From CAMUQR01 sp963539845 (GTDB taxonomy: Bacteria; Patescibacteriota; Saccharimonadia; Saccharimonadales; Saccharimonadaceae): a DNA stretch of 64,000 bases. A program made the translations under genes and the position numbers. The stretch spans positions 124,001 through 188,000 of the forward strand of contig CAUTML010000001.1 of NCBI GenBank assembly GCA_963539845.1, given 5' to 3'. The stretch's first letter is position 1. Each line of letters begins with the position of its first letter. The notes beneath the pieces are model-generated. The model did not search any database. It saw only the letters and a list, made by a program, of their open reading frames with translations, and was not told the DNA's origin. Shown one piece after another: positions 8,434 through 17,782 of the stretch.

Positions 8434-9714
8434 CTATTCTAGGGCTTTAATCAGGGCTTTGAGATCGAGTTCAACGCTTTGATTGGTTTTGATGTTTTTG
8501 AGGCTGTATCGCCCACTAGAAGCTTCTTGTTCGCCGAGGACGATCACGCCAAGCATAGCTTTTTTGTCGGCGGATTTGATTTTTTTGGCTAGTTTGCGGT
8601 CGGTGAAGTCAATTTCGACGTTAATGCCGGCTTGGCGCAAGGCTTTCGCCAGGCAAAACGCCTCAGCTTCTTGATTGTCGAGTGGTAAAATAACGTATTT
8701 GGCAGTTGGAACGTAGCTAGGGGCGAGGTTGTGGAGTTTAATAAATTCTAAACAAGTTGAGCCACCAGGAGCCACGCCAACTGCTGAAATTGGTTCGGCG
8801 CCGAACATTCCGACTAAACCGTCATAGCGACCGCCACCGAATAACGAACGATTATTTTCGGGGTGAGTGTCAAACACTTCAAACACAGTGCCGGTGTAAT
8901 AATCAAGGCCCCGCATCAGGAAAATGTCAAATCGAGCGTTGGTAACGCCTTGTGTCTCGAGAACTTCCAGGATTTTGACGACATTTTGATAGTCGGTAGT
9001 ATTTTTAAGTTCGGTCGGGAAATTATCCAGTTCGGAATTATCGAGCAGAGTTTGGAGTTTGGTTAAGGCAGTAGTGTCGGTAACTAATTCGGTTAATTTA
9101 GTCTGAAACTCAGCGGTCGGTAATTTATCTTTTTGATCGAGTAATTTAATTAACTTGTAGGCGGTATCGTCGTCAAGCCCAAGGTAATCTTTCATCAAAG
9201 CATTAATCAATCGGCGGTCGTTGATACGAATTTCAAACATGTCTTGAGTGGCGCCAAAGTTCATCAAAATCTGCCATGATAGCATCAAAATTTCAGCGTC
9301 GGCATAAATTGAATCATCACCGAAAATATCAGCGTTCAACTGCCAAAATTCACGCTCGCGACCTTTTTGGGGGCGTTCATAGCGCATGAAGTTAGCGATT
9401 GAGTAAAAACGAGCCGGATAAGCCAGTTCTTGGCGTTTGGCGGCGACTAATCGACAAATGCTCGGTGTCATCTCCGGACGAATTGCTACTTGGCGCTCAC
9501 CGCGGTCGGTGAAAGCGTAAGTTTGTTGATTAGCTAGTTCATCGCCCGATTTAGCTTGATAAATTTCGAGCGGTTCGAGTAGTGGCGCCCCGTATTCCAA
9601 AAAACCAAATTGCTGGCTGGTCCGATGCCAGTTACTAAAAATCAGATTTTGTAGCTGCTTATCTTCCGGATATAAATCACGCGTGCCTTTGTAACCTTGA
9701 GTTGATAATTTCAT
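8434..9714 (-). CDS. hisS: Histidine--tRNA ligase
   Basis: 426 residues, a class II aminoacyl-tRNA synthetase that charges tRNA-His in the cytoplasm. KGTRDLYPEDKQ is at the N-terminus, motif 2 RPEMTPSICRL near 100, the histidine A-box GLDYYTGTVFEVF near 265 and motif 3 region GGGRYDGLVG near 288, followed by the C-terminal anticodon-binding domain. Length and motifs are complete. An AAAGGA ribosome-binding site precedes the ATG, so this gene is translated in the leadered mode. Confidence 0.96.
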   Translation of the reverse strand: MKLSTQGYKGTRDLYPEDKQLQNLIFSNWHRTSQQFGFLEYGAPLLEPLEIYQAKSGDELANQQTYAFTDRGERQVAIRPEMTPSICRLVAAKRQELAYPARFYSIANFMRYERPQKGREREFWQLNADIFGDDSIYADAEILMLSWQILMNFGATQDMFEIRINDRRLINALMKDYLGLDDDTAYKLIKLLDQKDKLPTAEFQTKLTELVTDTTALTKLQTLLDNSELDNFPTELKNTTDYQNVVKILEVLETQGVTNARFDIFLMRGLDYYTGTVFEVFDTHPENNRSLFGGGRYDGLVGMFGAEPISAVGVAPGGSTCLEFIKLHNLAPSYVPTAKYVILPLDNQEAEAFCLAKALRQAGINVEIDFTDRKLAKKIKSADKKAMLGVIVLGEQEASSGRYSLKNIKTNQSVELDLKALIKALE

Positions 9715-9777
9715 AAAATTCCTTTCGTTTATAAAATTTAAAAAGATTGCTATTTTCTAAAAAACTGAATAAAAAAA

Positions 9778-10047
9778 TTATTTTTTGGAGTGGGGATGGG
9801 GTTTTTCGGTGGGCTGGTCGGTGTGTGGCGCGGTTGGTTGAGCTTTTTTAAGACGATAGACGGTTAACTCGAGCGTCACAAAACTAATTAAATTAACCAC
9901 AAATAAAACTAATAAGGTCCGGAAAAAAGGATCGGCTTCGAGATTTCGGGGCAATTGTAATAATAAATATCCCGAGCCTAGCAAAATTAACAAACTAAGA
10001 GCGGTGATGATGATTTTAAGAGTTGTAATTAGCTTAGAAGTTGTCAT
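9778..10047 (-). CDS. Small membrane protein, unknown
   Basis: 89 residues with two membrane segments (about 8-30 and 42-62) and a basic, proline- and histidine-rich tail (TEKPHPHSKK). I do not recognise a family. It lies between trmH-like and hisS genes on the same strand. A TAAATT box 6 nt before the ATG fits the leaderless pattern, though weakly. Confidence 0.55.
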   Translation of the reverse strand: MTTSKLITTLKIIITALSLLILLGSGYLLLQLPRNLEADPFFRTLLVLFVVNLISFVTLELTVYRLKKAQPTAPHTDQPTEKPHPHSKK

Positions 10048-10162
10048 ATTTCAAATTTAGCCTATAATTTAATATTTTTTTAAAAAAGAAAATAATCTTT
10101 GGGTGGTTTTCTTTTCTTAATTATATCATTTTTTCGGCAGTAGTAAACCTTAAGTTGGCAAT

Positions 10163-10744
10163 TTATGACAACCGAAAGCGTCGCGTCCACTCATACATAG
10201 CGATTCCGGAGGCAACGCCAACATTAAGCGAGCGGGTTGAGCCGAATTGTTCAATTTGGACCATGGCGTGAGCATGTTGGAGCAACTCCGCCGAAATGCC
10301 ATTCTTTTCGCTGCCAAAAATCAGCACGGTTTGTTCGATCAACGGAAAATTAGCTAAATCTTGAGCGCCCGGTTGATTATCAAGGGCGATCAACTGGTAT
10401 TCTGGGCTAATCGCTTGAACAAAATCCGCCACTGTTGAATGATAAACCAATTCTAAATATTTATCCGTCATCATCGCTCCGCGTTTATTCCATTGGTGGC
10501 GCCCGATGATGTGAACCCGTCGGACGTTAAAAGCGTTGGCGCTACGAATGATAGTCCCCATATTAAAATCTCGTTCTAAATTTTCGACGGCGATTTCTAG
10601 CTTGCTGGCTGATTGGCGTAAATCATGACTAATCGCCTCTACGGTCCACTGCCGGTAGCGATCGATAACATTGCGTTTATCGCCATGTTTGACTAATTGC
10701 GGATCTAATGTGTCGTTAGAGGTGGAATGTTGTTGGTCGGGCAT
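10163..10744 (-). CDS. SpoU/TrmH-family RNA 2'-O-methyltransferase
   Basis: 193 residues of the SPOUT superfamily, transferring methyl from SAM to a ribose 2'-OH of tRNA or rRNA. All three SpoU motifs are visible: NMGTIIRSANAFNV (about 62), LIFGSEKNGIS (about 137) and STRSLNVGVASGIAMYEW (about 169-186), which form the trefoil knot. There is no N-terminal substrate-binding domain of the RlmB type, so a TrmH- or TrmL-like tRNA target is more likely; the exact nucleotide cannot be told. The gene starts 16 nt after the FAD oxidase stop and is probably co-transcribed with it. Confidence 0.85.
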   Translation of the reverse strand: MPDQQHSTSNDTLDPQLVKHGDKRNVIDRYRQWTVEAISHDLRQSASKLEIAVENLERDFNMGTIIRSANAFNVRRVHIIGRHQWNKRGAMMTDKYLELVYHSTVADFVQAISPEYQLIALDNQPGAQDLANFPLIEQTVLIFGSEKNGISAELLQHAHAMVQIEQFGSTRSLNVGVASGIAMYEWTRRFRLS

Positions 10745-10760
10745 TTTTAATTAGGGTTAA

Positions 10761-12359
10761 CTAGGCGAAGAAATCATTGCGGTAGTTAGAGGTAATTTTG
10801 CTGGCGACATCACGCAAATCGGCGTCGAGTTTGACTTGGGGTGCAAAAATATTGTATGGATCAAAAATAGCTTTGATTTTAGCGTATAAGTCTGCCAAAT
10901 CAGGCGAAATTTGTTTTGGCGCAACTAGGCTTTTGAGGCGACCGTCACCACCACTGGCGCAGATCACACCGCCTAGCTCAGTGATCAGTGACGAATAAGA
11001 ATTGAGCAATTTTAAGGCTTTTTGCTTGTTGGTAATTTGGCGTAAGTCTAGACTAGATTGAAGATTCAAAACTTCGGTCAAGACTGAGCCATAAATCGGC
11101 AGTGGCATCTCTAAAGCGATCTCCATTTTAGCGACGGTGTCGGCGAACGATTGCCATTTGATGCGGGGGAGGCTAGCGCCCTGGGCGATTGGCATGGATT
11201 TGGTGTCGGTTTGGTCAAAATCAAGCATTGCCGGCAAATCGCGAATAGTTTCAATGTTAGGGTCATTGCCAACAATTCCTCGACAGCGATTGGCTAAGTT
11301 GGCAAGTTTTTTGTCGAGATTTTTGGTGGCAAATTTGTTTTTAGCCTCAAAAACAACTAACAGGTGAAAGCCGACTTGATTGTTCATTTTTCGCTGGGCG
11401 GTCACTACATCGGGGTAAGTTTTGCCATAATTTGATGCTAAATCGAAAATGCCTTGACCAAAAATGTCCAGTACGGCTGGTTTTAGCTTCAGGAGCTGGT
11501 CAATTGCGTCCATCGCGTCCGCTAGGCTAGGAAATGATAACAATCGAGCCAGGCGATGGTTGGCTAAATCATCAAGCCGAACAATTGCTTCGGTGATAAT
11601 TCCCAAAGTGCCTTGGGAGCCGATAATCAACGGGCTCAGATCAAATCCGGCACTAGTTTTGACTTTAGCAATGTTGGCATAGCCGGCGTTGTCAGCCAAA
11701 TCGGGGTTGATTGAAGCAATGATATCTTGGTTTTCTTCGATTAGAGCATCGATTTTACGGTAAACTTCGCCTTCGGCCGTTGATAAACCAATTTTATGGC
11801 TTAGTTCGCGTTTATTGAGGCGTTTAGTCTGCAAGGTAGTGCCGTTAGCCAATACTACCTCTAGCTGATCCACCATTTGATAAATAGTGCTGTTGTGACT
11901 AGCCAAAGGGCAAGTTAAATTATGACTAATAATTCCGCCGATAGAATGTTGAGCGCTGGTCAGTGACAGAGGCAAACTAAGGCTGTGTTCTTTAGCAATC
12001 AAATTGATAGTATTAAGAGAGGTGCCAGCTTGAACATGAATCAGGGCCTGGTCCGGATCAAAATCAAGCACATTATTGAGGTGTCGACTGGTGTTGATTA
12101 CTAATTCGTTTGATAAACAACCTCCGGTAGAATCATTGCGGTAACCACAAGTGCTAATCGGTAAGAATTTATTTTTGGAGGCTAACTGAAACGATAAACT
12201 GGTTACTTTACGGACATCTTCAGAGGTTCGTGGAAAAATCACCACGCTTGGCTTAACTCGTAAAATTCCTCGATCTTGAGAAAAAACATCCAGGACGGTC
12301 TCTTGTGCAATTGCTTCACCAGCCAAATTTGCATTCAAATAACTAGCAATTTTGTTCAT
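10761..12359 (-). CDS. FAD-linked oxidase (GlcD/VAO type)
   Basis: 532 residues from the ATG at 12359. A longer frame up to 12422 exists, but the TAAAAT box sits between, 7 nt before this ATG, so the inner start is chosen. FAD-binding PCMH features: VIFPRTSEDV (about 40), STCGYRNDSTGG (about 73), HSIGGIISHNL (about 140) and GSQGTLGIIT (about 245), then a FAD-oxidase C-terminal-like region. It may oxidise a 2-hydroxy acid such as lactate or glycolate, or an aldose; the substrate is unknown. It lacks the iron-sulphur domain of larger GlcD relatives and is not a DprE1 match. Forms a unit with the downstream methyltransferase. Confidence 0.8.
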   Translation of the reverse strand: MNKIASYLNANLAGEAIAQETVLDVFSQDRGILRVKPSVVIFPRTSEDVRKVTSLSFQLASKNKFLPISTCGYRNDSTGGCLSNELVINTSRHLNNVLDFDPDQALIHVQAGTSLNTINLIAKEHSLSLPLSLTSAQHSIGGIISHNLTCPLASHNSTIYQMVDQLEVVLANGTTLQTKRLNKRELSHKIGLSTAEGEVYRKIDALIEENQDIIASINPDLADNAGYANIAKVKTSAGFDLSPLIIGSQGTLGIITEAIVRLDDLANHRLARLLSFPSLADAMDAIDQLLKLKPAVLDIFGQGIFDLASNYGKTYPDVVTAQRKMNNQVGFHLLVVFEAKNKFATKNLDKKLANLANRCRGIVGNDPNIETIRDLPAMLDFDQTDTKSMPIAQGASLPRIKWQSFADTVAKMEIALEMPLPIYGSVLTEVLNLQSSLDLRQITNKQKALKLLNSYSSLITELGGVICASGGDGRLKSLVAPKQISPDLADLYAKIKAIFDPYNIFAPQVKLDADLRDVASKITSNYRNDFFA

Positions 12360-12366
12360 GTTTTCT

Positions 12367-12372
12367 ATTTTA
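12367..12372 (-). promoter_or_regulatory. -10 box of the FAD oxidase, leaderless type
   Basis: TAAAAT preceded by TGT (extended -10 look), 7 nt before the ATG at 12359. Confidence 0.6.
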
Positions 12373-12424
12373 ACATAAACGTGATTGAAATAAAACTGGC
12401 AAAATTGAAACATAATCAACAAAA

Positions 12425-12450
12425 ATAAAAAAGACCATCGAAATGGCTTT
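12425..12450 (-). terminator. Probable terminator of tRNA-Leu
   Basis: Downstream of the tRNA on the minus strand: an imperfect stem (12431-12438 with 12443-12450) closed by a TTCG tetraloop and followed by a T-rich tract. Confidence 0.5.
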
Positions 12451-12461
12451 TTTTAAAAAAA

Positions 12462-12546
12462 TGGTGCCGCGGAAAAGACTCGAACTTTCACGTCTTGCGA
12501 CACTAGCTCCTAAGGCTAGCGTGTCTACCAATTCCACCACCGCGGC
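12462..12546 (-). tRNA. tRNA-Leu (UAG anticodon)
   Basis: A cloverleaf reads on the minus strand: 7-bp acceptor stem GCCGCGG/CCGCGGC, D-loop with GGTGGAATTGGTAGA, anticodon TAG at 12510-12512 in a 7-nt loop, a long class II variable arm (GTCGCAAGAC), and T-loop GTTCGAGTC. The 3' CCA is encoded (12462-12464). The long variable arm and the anticodon both give leucine. Confidence 0.95.
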
Positions 12547-12626
12547 GAGCTGGTTGAGTTTTTGTTAGCAAACTCTATATCATTATACCAAAAAACTCGC
12601 AAAAAGTCCAGTCCAATTTGAAAAAA

Positions 12627-14042
12627 TCAGCGGGCACCCTTGCCAAATAGCACGTGAATGATGGTTTTTAAAATGATTTGTAGATCGAGCATCACGGACC
12701 AGTTGTGCACGTAATAAATATCTAAGGCTCGGCGTTCCTCAAAACTGATATCGCGTCGACCAGATACTTGAGCTAAGCCAGTTAGACCGGACTTGACGGT
12801 CAAAATCAGGTTTTTGTAAGGGTATTGTTTGAGTTCGCTAGGGACTAAAGCTCGAGGCCCGACTAAGCTGATGTCGCCTTTGACGACGTTGATTAGCTGA
12901 GGTAATTCATCGAGCGAGGTTTTGCGCAAAAAACGACCAAGCGGAGTAATACGAGGGTCGTTAGCAAGCTGATCACCACCAGCACGATATTGTGCGGATA
13001 ATTCTGGTCGATTCATTTTAGCAAAAGCTTCCTCGGGTGACAGGCCACTATATTGCTGTTTCATTGAGCGAAATTTATAAATATTAACAGTGGTATTAAA
13101 TCGCGACAAACGTTGTTGTTTGAAGAAAATCGGCGCCGTCGGTTCCATGATTTTAGCGATAATTATCACAATCAGCCAAAGTGGTGAGCTCAGAACAATA
13201 AAAAACAAACCAACCACGATATCCATCAAGCGTTTAATAATTTGACCATAGCCGACTAGCGGGGTGGTTTGCACGTCGATGATAGGCATCAGACCGATAA
13301 TCTCGGAGCGATATTTAACTTCGTCGAGGGCTTTGTGGGACGGAATGTAGCTATAGCGCAAATGGTGATCGACTGCCAGTTCATACACCTGCAGATTGCG
13401 GTGAGTGTCGGTTTGGATAATAACGTCGGGAATGCATAATTTGAGAGCGCCTTTGACTGAGTTAAACTTCAAATTGCGTAAGTCGTGCGGAATAAACTGT
13501 TCGTCAGCTACAAAACCGATGATTTGATAGCCCAGTGAGGGGTTTTGGTTAATAGTGTCGACTAGTTTAAAATTAGTCTCATCATTGCCGACGATTAGCA
13601 CCCGTTGGTGACCGTAACCAGCGCGAATTAACGCGTGACGCAACCCATAAATTAGCCAGCGAATGATAGTCATCAATATAAAACTAATAATCAGAGCGTA
13701 AAGAGCCACTAATTTCGATGGAAAAATGGGATTATCGGTAAAATAAGCAAACGAAATCATCAACATCACCCCAATAATTGAGCTGAAAAACAAGCGCGGA
13801 ATTTCTTTAGGTTTTTGCAAAATTTGATCGCGATATAATCCCAAAGTGTATAAAATAGTAATCCACAACGGGATTAAAATAGCAATAGAACTAATAAAAT
13901 CAATCGAGCCGATCTGAATGGCGGTCGGTCGGTTAGTTAGTTTAACCCGTAAAATATAAGCAATAGTGAATGAAGCGAGCAAAGCAATGGTGTCGCCGAT
14001 GGCTAAAATGGTTTTGAAAGTGGTTTTAAAATGATTATTCAT
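12627..14042 (-). CDS. Polyprenyl glycosylphosphotransferase (initiating sugar transferase, WbaP/WcaJ type)
   Basis: 471 residues. Four N-terminal membrane helices and a CoA-binding-3-like nucleotide fold (about 140-240) precede a further membrane anchor and the bacterial sugar transferase domain (about 265-471) with KFRSM, TPLGRFLRKTSLDELPQ, GDISLVGPRALVPSE and KSGLTGLAQVSGRRD. It moves a sugar-phosphate from a UDP-sugar to undecaprenyl phosphate at the inner membrane face and so starts the repeat unit made by the locus on its right. Transcribed away from that locus; a TATAAT at 14066-14071 gives a short leader. Confidence 0.9.
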   Translation of the reverse strand: MNNHFKTTFKTILAIGDTIALLASFTIAYILRVKLTNRPTAIQIGSIDFISSIAILIPLWITILYTLGLYRDQILQKPKEIPRLFFSSIIGVMLMISFAYFTDNPIFPSKLVALYALIISFILMTIIRWLIYGLRHALIRAGYGHQRVLIVGNDETNFKLVDTINQNPSLGYQIIGFVADEQFIPHDLRNLKFNSVKGALKLCIPDVIIQTDTHRNLQVYELAVDHHLRYSYIPSHKALDEVKYRSEIIGLMPIIDVQTTPLVGYGQIIKRLMDIVVGLFFIVLSSPLWLIVIIIAKIMEPTAPIFFKQQRLSRFNTTVNIYKFRSMKQQYSGLSPEEAFAKMNRPELSAQYRAGGDQLANDPRITPLGRFLRKTSLDELPQLINVVKGDISLVGPRALVPSELKQYPYKNLILTVKSGLTGLAQVSGRRDISFEERRALDIYYVHNWSVMLDLQIILKTIIHVLFGKGAR

Positions 14043-14077
14043 GGTAGTTAATTATTTCGAAACACATTATAACATAT

Positions 14078-14106
14078 TTGACTTTTGAAAGTGGGTTCTC
14101 TATAAT
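14078..14106 (+). promoter_or_regulatory. Promoter for the 14.2-16.6 kb genes
   Basis: TTGACT at 14078-14083, 17-bp spacer, TATAAT at 14101-14106. It is followed by a 60-nt leader with an AGGAGA ribosome-binding site before the ATG at 14172. The minus-strand TATAAT at 14066-14071 makes this a divergent promoter pair. Confidence 0.75.
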
Positions 14107-14171
14107 TTTAAGCAAGAGCGGTTTAAGTTCAAACTGATTATAATTAATTAAAACACAGGAGATATCCTACT

Positions 14172-14741
14172 ATGCGAGCTAAAACTAAAAGAAAAATTAC
14201 CACGGTGTTAATCATCGTAGTGCTGGTAACGGTGGGATACTTGGCGGTGGCAAAATGGCAATGCTGGTGGCCAATGGTTAAAGACCAAGACCGAGCCAAT
14301 AACGAAACGATTGATAGCGCTAAAAAACTTGATGCAGATCGGGCGCAAGCCGACCAAAAAACGCCTAATCAGCCAGCCGAAAGTAACTCGACGTCAGGCG
14401 GCTCAAACAATACTACTGATGTTTCATCCAAGCAACCTGACGAACAAAAACCGAAATACCCGCGTCAATTAACCATCACTTCTCAAGGTAGCGATGCGGA
14501 TGGCAATTATGAATTGCGCGTGGTGGCTAACGTAGTGGCGTCGTCTTCGGCTAAGTGCGAGTTGATTGTAAATAGCAAATTACTAGAGACGGTTGGCGTT
14601 CAGGCTTTGCCAAATTCTAGCGCTTGTAAGGGTTCTTTGATTAATAAAACTAATTTGCAAAAAGCTCAAAATAAATTTCAAGTTAGATTTGTTTCGGACA
14701 ACTACACCGACGTAGTGGAAGGAGAAATAAAAGGTGAATAG
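14172..14741 (+). CDS. Membrane-anchored extracytoplasmic protein, unknown
   Basis: 189 residues: a basic start, one membrane segment (about 10-28), a low-complexity linker rich in Asp, Asn, Gln and Ser (about 40-95), then a small beta-rich domain (about 98-188) with two cysteines that could form a disulfide. I do not recognise a family. It overlaps the next gene by 8 bp, so the two are probably made together and may work together at the cell surface. Confidence 0.6.
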   Translation: MRAKTKRKITTVLIIVVLVTVGYLAVAKWQCWWPMVKDQDRANNETIDSAKKLDADRAQADQKTPNQPAESNSTSGGSNNTTDVSSKQPDEQKPKYPRQLTITSQGSDADGNYELRVVANVVASSSAKCELIVNSKLLETVGVQALPNSSACKGSLINKTNLQKAQNKFQVRFVSDNYTDVVEGEIKGE

Positions 14742-16611
14742 GCGTAAAATTCGAGTTGGTTTAAAAAATATCCTGCCGGTGATGTTGGCGGGGTTGGTTT
14801 TGGTTAGTTTTGGCTGGGGCGTATATTATTTGCGCCAGGCTGGGGCGCGCTCAGCACAAGGATTTGATCCTGGCAATATCATGAGTGATACGGTGATGTC
14901 GGATTATCGGACGATGACTGTTGAGCAGATTCAGGCGTTTTTGAACTCTAAAGTACCACATTGTGATACTTACGGTCAGGGTCTTTCGCCGTGGTGGGCG
15001 CCAGATTATAATAAAAGTGGCAAAACTGAGCGCTGGGAATGGGGTCAATATCGAGAAGGTGTTAAAACTTTTACTTGTCTGAAAGATTATAAAGATAGCG
15101 CTGGTCGTTCGGCGGCTCAGTTGATTTATGACAAAGCCCACAAGTATAAAATCAACCCACAAGTGTTGATTGTTTTGTTGCAAAAAGAGCAAAATTTAGT
15201 GCTGGACACTTGGCCGATGCAAGTTCAATACAAGACCGCTACTGGCTATGGTTGCCCTGACACGGCGCCATGTGATTCGCAATATTATGGTTTAGAAAAT
15301 CAGTTGGATTGGTCGGCGAAAATGTTTCGGGCGATTTTGAATCGGTCTAGCGGTTGGTATACGCCGTATCGACTTGGAATTAATAACATCCGTTGGAACC
15401 CGAATCCGGCCTGTGGCACCAGTCAGGTTAATATCGGAAACCTGGCAACGGTGGCGCTATATAGCTACACCCCATATCGCCCAAATCAAGCAGCGCTTAA
15501 CGCTGGTTATGGCAGTGGCGATGGCTGTTCAGCTTATGGTAATCGTAATTTTTATCTGTATTTTACGGATTGGTTTGGCAACATACACAATTCAAAGCCA
15601 AAAGTCGTATCAAAACCAGTGACGATGGCTTTGGCTAATAATCAATATCAATATCAAATTAAATATGAAGATCTTGAAGGTGACCATGTAGCATTCAAGA
15701 TTGAAAAAGGTCCGAAATGGCTCAAAAATAATAATGGACTTCTCTATGGCACTCCAACTAACCAAGACGCTGGAAAACATGAAATTAGAATCAAAGTTTA
15801 TGATTATTTAGGGTCAGTTGAGCATAAATTTGAAATCGAAGTTGTGCCACAGCAGAATGTTGTTTCTGAGGCGAACAGCAAAATTGATTTCAACAACGAC
15901 GGCTATAGCGATATTGCTATCACCTCTGCTTTTGCTGATGGTAAAACTTTTAACTTATGGATCTTCCCGGGCAGCAAAGAAGGCTTTGGTAAGCCAATTT
16001 TCCAACGTACTTTTCCGGCTTCTGAAGGTTGGAATCAAGCTAAAACTAAATTCTTCGCTGGCGATGCTAACGGTGATGGTTATGGCGATCTAACCATGCT
16101 GATTGAAAAACCAGACGGTGGTATCGAAGTTCGCCAAGTTCGCGGTTCAAAAGATTACCTAACTGCTCAGCCAATGACACTTAATAACTATGGTCTAAAC
16201 GCCAATGCTGGTTGGCTTTGGAAATATGTGGATTCAATTCAATCACCAGCCGATTTCAACAACGACGGCTATAGCGATATTGCTATCACCTCTGCTTTTG
16301 CTGATGGTAAAACTTTTAACTTATGGATCTTCCCGGGCAGCAAAGAAGGCTTTGGTAAGCCAATTTTCCAACGTACTTTTCCGGCTTCTGAAGGTTGGAA
16401 TCAAGCTAAAACTAAATTCTTCGCTGGCGATGCTAACGGTGATGGTTATGGCGATCTAACCATGCTGATTGAAAAACCAGACGGTGGTATCGAAGTTCGC
16501 CAAGTTCGCGGTTCAAAAGATTACCTAACTGCTCAGCCAATGACACTTAATAATTATGGTCTAAATGCCAATGCTGGTTGGCTTTGGAAATATGTGGATC
16601 CTGTGCGATAA
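14734..16611 (+). CDS. Secreted FG-GAP repeat protein with lysozyme-like N-terminal domain
   Basis: 625 residues. A membrane or signal segment (about 12-32) is followed by a domain (about 45-285) with INPQVLIVLLQKEQN, where the Glu could be the catalytic acid of a lysozyme/transglycosylase-like fold, and several Cys pairs. A putative Ig-like domain (about 290-370) ends in GLLYGTPTNQDAGKHE. The C-terminus holds two almost identical 116-residue FG-GAP/VCBS units, each with the calcium-loop motifs DFNNDGYSDIAI and DANGDGYGDLTM. Probably a wall-active or adhesive surface protein; the enzymatic role is inferred. The head genes of the polysaccharide locus follow 7 nt after its stop. Confidence 0.7.
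   Translation: MNRRKIRVGLKNILPVMLAGLVLVSFGWGVYYLRQAGARSAQGFDPGNIMSDTVMSDYRTMTVEQIQAFLNSKVPHCDTYGQGLSPWWAPDYNKSGKTERWEWGQYREGVKTFTCLKDYKDSAGRSAAQLIYDKAHKYKINPQVLIVLLQKEQNLVLDTWPMQVQYKTATGYGCPDTAPCDSQYYGLENQLDWSAKMFRAILNRSSGWYTPYRLGINNIRWNPNPACGTSQVNIGNLATVALYSYTPYRPNQAALNAGYGSGDGCSAYGNRNFYLYFTDWFGNIHNSKPKVVSKPVTMALANNQYQYQIKYEDLEGDHVAFKIEKGPKWLKNNNGLLYGTPTNQDAGKHEIRIKVYDYLGSVEHKFEIEVVPQQNVVSEANSKIDFNNDGYSDIAITSAFADGKTFNLWIFPGSKEGFGKPIFQRTFPASEGWNQAKTKFFAGDANGDGYGDLTMLIEKPDGGIEVRQVRGSKDYLTAQPMTLNNYGLNANAGWLWKYVDSIQSPADFNNDGYSDIAITSAFADGKTFNLWIFPGSKEGFGKPIFQRTFPASEGWNQAKTKFFAGDANGDGYGDLTMLIEKPDGGIEVRQVRGSKDYLTAQPMTLNNYGLNANAGWLWKYVDPVR
15886..16599 (+). repeat. 366-bp tandem duplication inside the FG-GAP gene
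   Basis: Units 15886-16233 and 16252-16599 (348 bp each, period 366 bp) differ by eye at only two positions, both C to T near the end of the unit and both silent. The 18-bp linker lies outside the identical part. This is a recent duplication of one in-frame calcium-binding unit. Confidence 0.9.
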
Positions 16612-16618
16612 TATTTTT

Positions 16619-17782
16619 ATGAAACATAAACTATCTATTTTGATGCCAACTTATAATGATGCCGATAGCATCGTAGAGACGCTTGACTCTGTTATCATCC
16701 AATCAAACAATAGCTGGGAATTGATTATCATTAATGATGGTGGAGTTGATGATACTGATAATTTAGTCTCGGAACATATTAAAAAACATAGTTTGGAAGA
16801 TAACGTTAAAATCATAAGACAGAAAAACAAAGATCAATTGCGTGCTATTATGCATGGCATGCAGTATGTTACTGGTGATATTGTAACGATTTTGCATTCA
16901 GATGATTTATTCTATGATAGTAGCGTTGTGGAAAAGATTTTAAAACTTGATTTTAATAATTATGATGGTTTTTTCTGTGATTTATTTATTATTGACGAGA
17001 ATTCACAACCATCCGGCTTTCAGCGGTTTAATGAGTTCTATGCTGATAATTATACGCTTGTTAAAACTTTATTAATGTATGGTCGACAACAATATGCTGA
17101 TTTTTTTATTGCTAAAAGAGGTTTTTTTATTAGCCAGATAAAAGATAGTTATTTAACTTGGAATTTGCCATTTTATATTTCGATGTCAAATGATAAAAAG
17201 CCAATTGCTAATATTAAAAAGACCGATTTTTTTGATCGAAAATATCGTGTTCATGAAGGTAATTATATTAACAATGAAATTGGTAAGCTGAATGTTATAA
17301 ACGGCGAGATTCGAACTGCCGTTAGACTGATGAGATTATTTGAAATACCAGCTTACAAAATACAAGCTTTTATGTATAGAATCTTTAAAAAACTGGGATT
17401 GCGATATCCTGTCTTATATCATTCTAAGAAAACAACCAGTCCAGATAAAGTCATAAAAACCATTTTAAATCAAAGATTTAGAAGGTGTTATTGGCAAAAA
17501 AATATCTTTTTGAGATCGATCTATTATTTTTACCGAAATTACCATGATCGCCAAATAAAAATTACCATTCCTAAAGAAGAATTTGTCTATCTTGGGTGTG
17601 ACATGCGCAGGTTTAATAATGACATATTAAAAGACAGTTTAAGTGAATTTTATCAAGAAATTTTAAATGAAATGCAGACCGGATTTTCTAGTATTGCATG
17701 TAGTCGTAATGATGAGAAAAAAGTTAATGATTTGGTCAAGTTCTTGTGTATTGACGGTTTTGTGAAGATTGTTGTGGAATAA
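16619..17782 (+). CDS. Glycosyltransferase family 2
   Basis: 387 residues. The ATG at 16619 is chosen over an in-frame one at 16565, which lies inside the preceding gene. GT-A fold signatures: LSILMPTYNDADSI at the N-terminus, a nucleotide-sugar region LIIINDGG, and HSDD near residue 95 as the metal-binding DxD-like motif. It would add a sugar to the lipid-linked repeat unit in the cytoplasm. No Shine-Dalgarno is visible; it starts 7 nt after the FG-GAP gene and overlaps the flippase by one base (TAATG). The C-terminal 150 residues are unusual and unassigned. Confidence 0.8.
   Translation: MKHKLSILMPTYNDADSIVETLDSVIIQSNNSWELIIINDGGVDDTDNLVSEHIKKHSLEDNVKIIRQKNKDQLRAIMHGMQYVTGDIVTILHSDDLFYDSSVVEKILKLDFNNYDGFFCDLFIIDENSQPSGFQRFNEFYADNYTLVKTLLMYGRQQYADFFIAKRGFFISQIKDSYLTWNLPFYISMSNDKKPIANIKKTDFFDRKYRVHEGNYINNEIGKLNVINGEIRTAVRLMRLFEIPAYKIQAFMYRIFKKLGLRYPVLYHSKKTTSPDKVIKTILNQRFRRCYWQKNIFLRSIYYFYRNYHDRQIKITIPKEEFVYLGCDMRRFNNDILKDSLSEFYQEILNEMQTGFSSIACSRNDEKKVNDLVKFLCIDGFVKIVVE

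Noticed and set aside
10761..12359. FAD oxidase as DprE1, completing the decaprenyl-phospho-arabinose pathway
   Set aside because: Its motifs and C-terminal half look like GlcD-type oxidases and it lies far from the prs-ubiA cassette with a SpoU methyltransferase as partner.
15886..16599. Possible CRISPR-like array because of repeated blocks
   Set aside because: Only two 348-bp units, in frame inside a coding sequence; no short repeats with unique spacers occur anywhere in the window.
16565..16618. Earlier start for the GT2 gene
   Set aside because: It lies within the end of the FG-GAP repeat in another frame; the GT2 fold begins at the ATG 16619.
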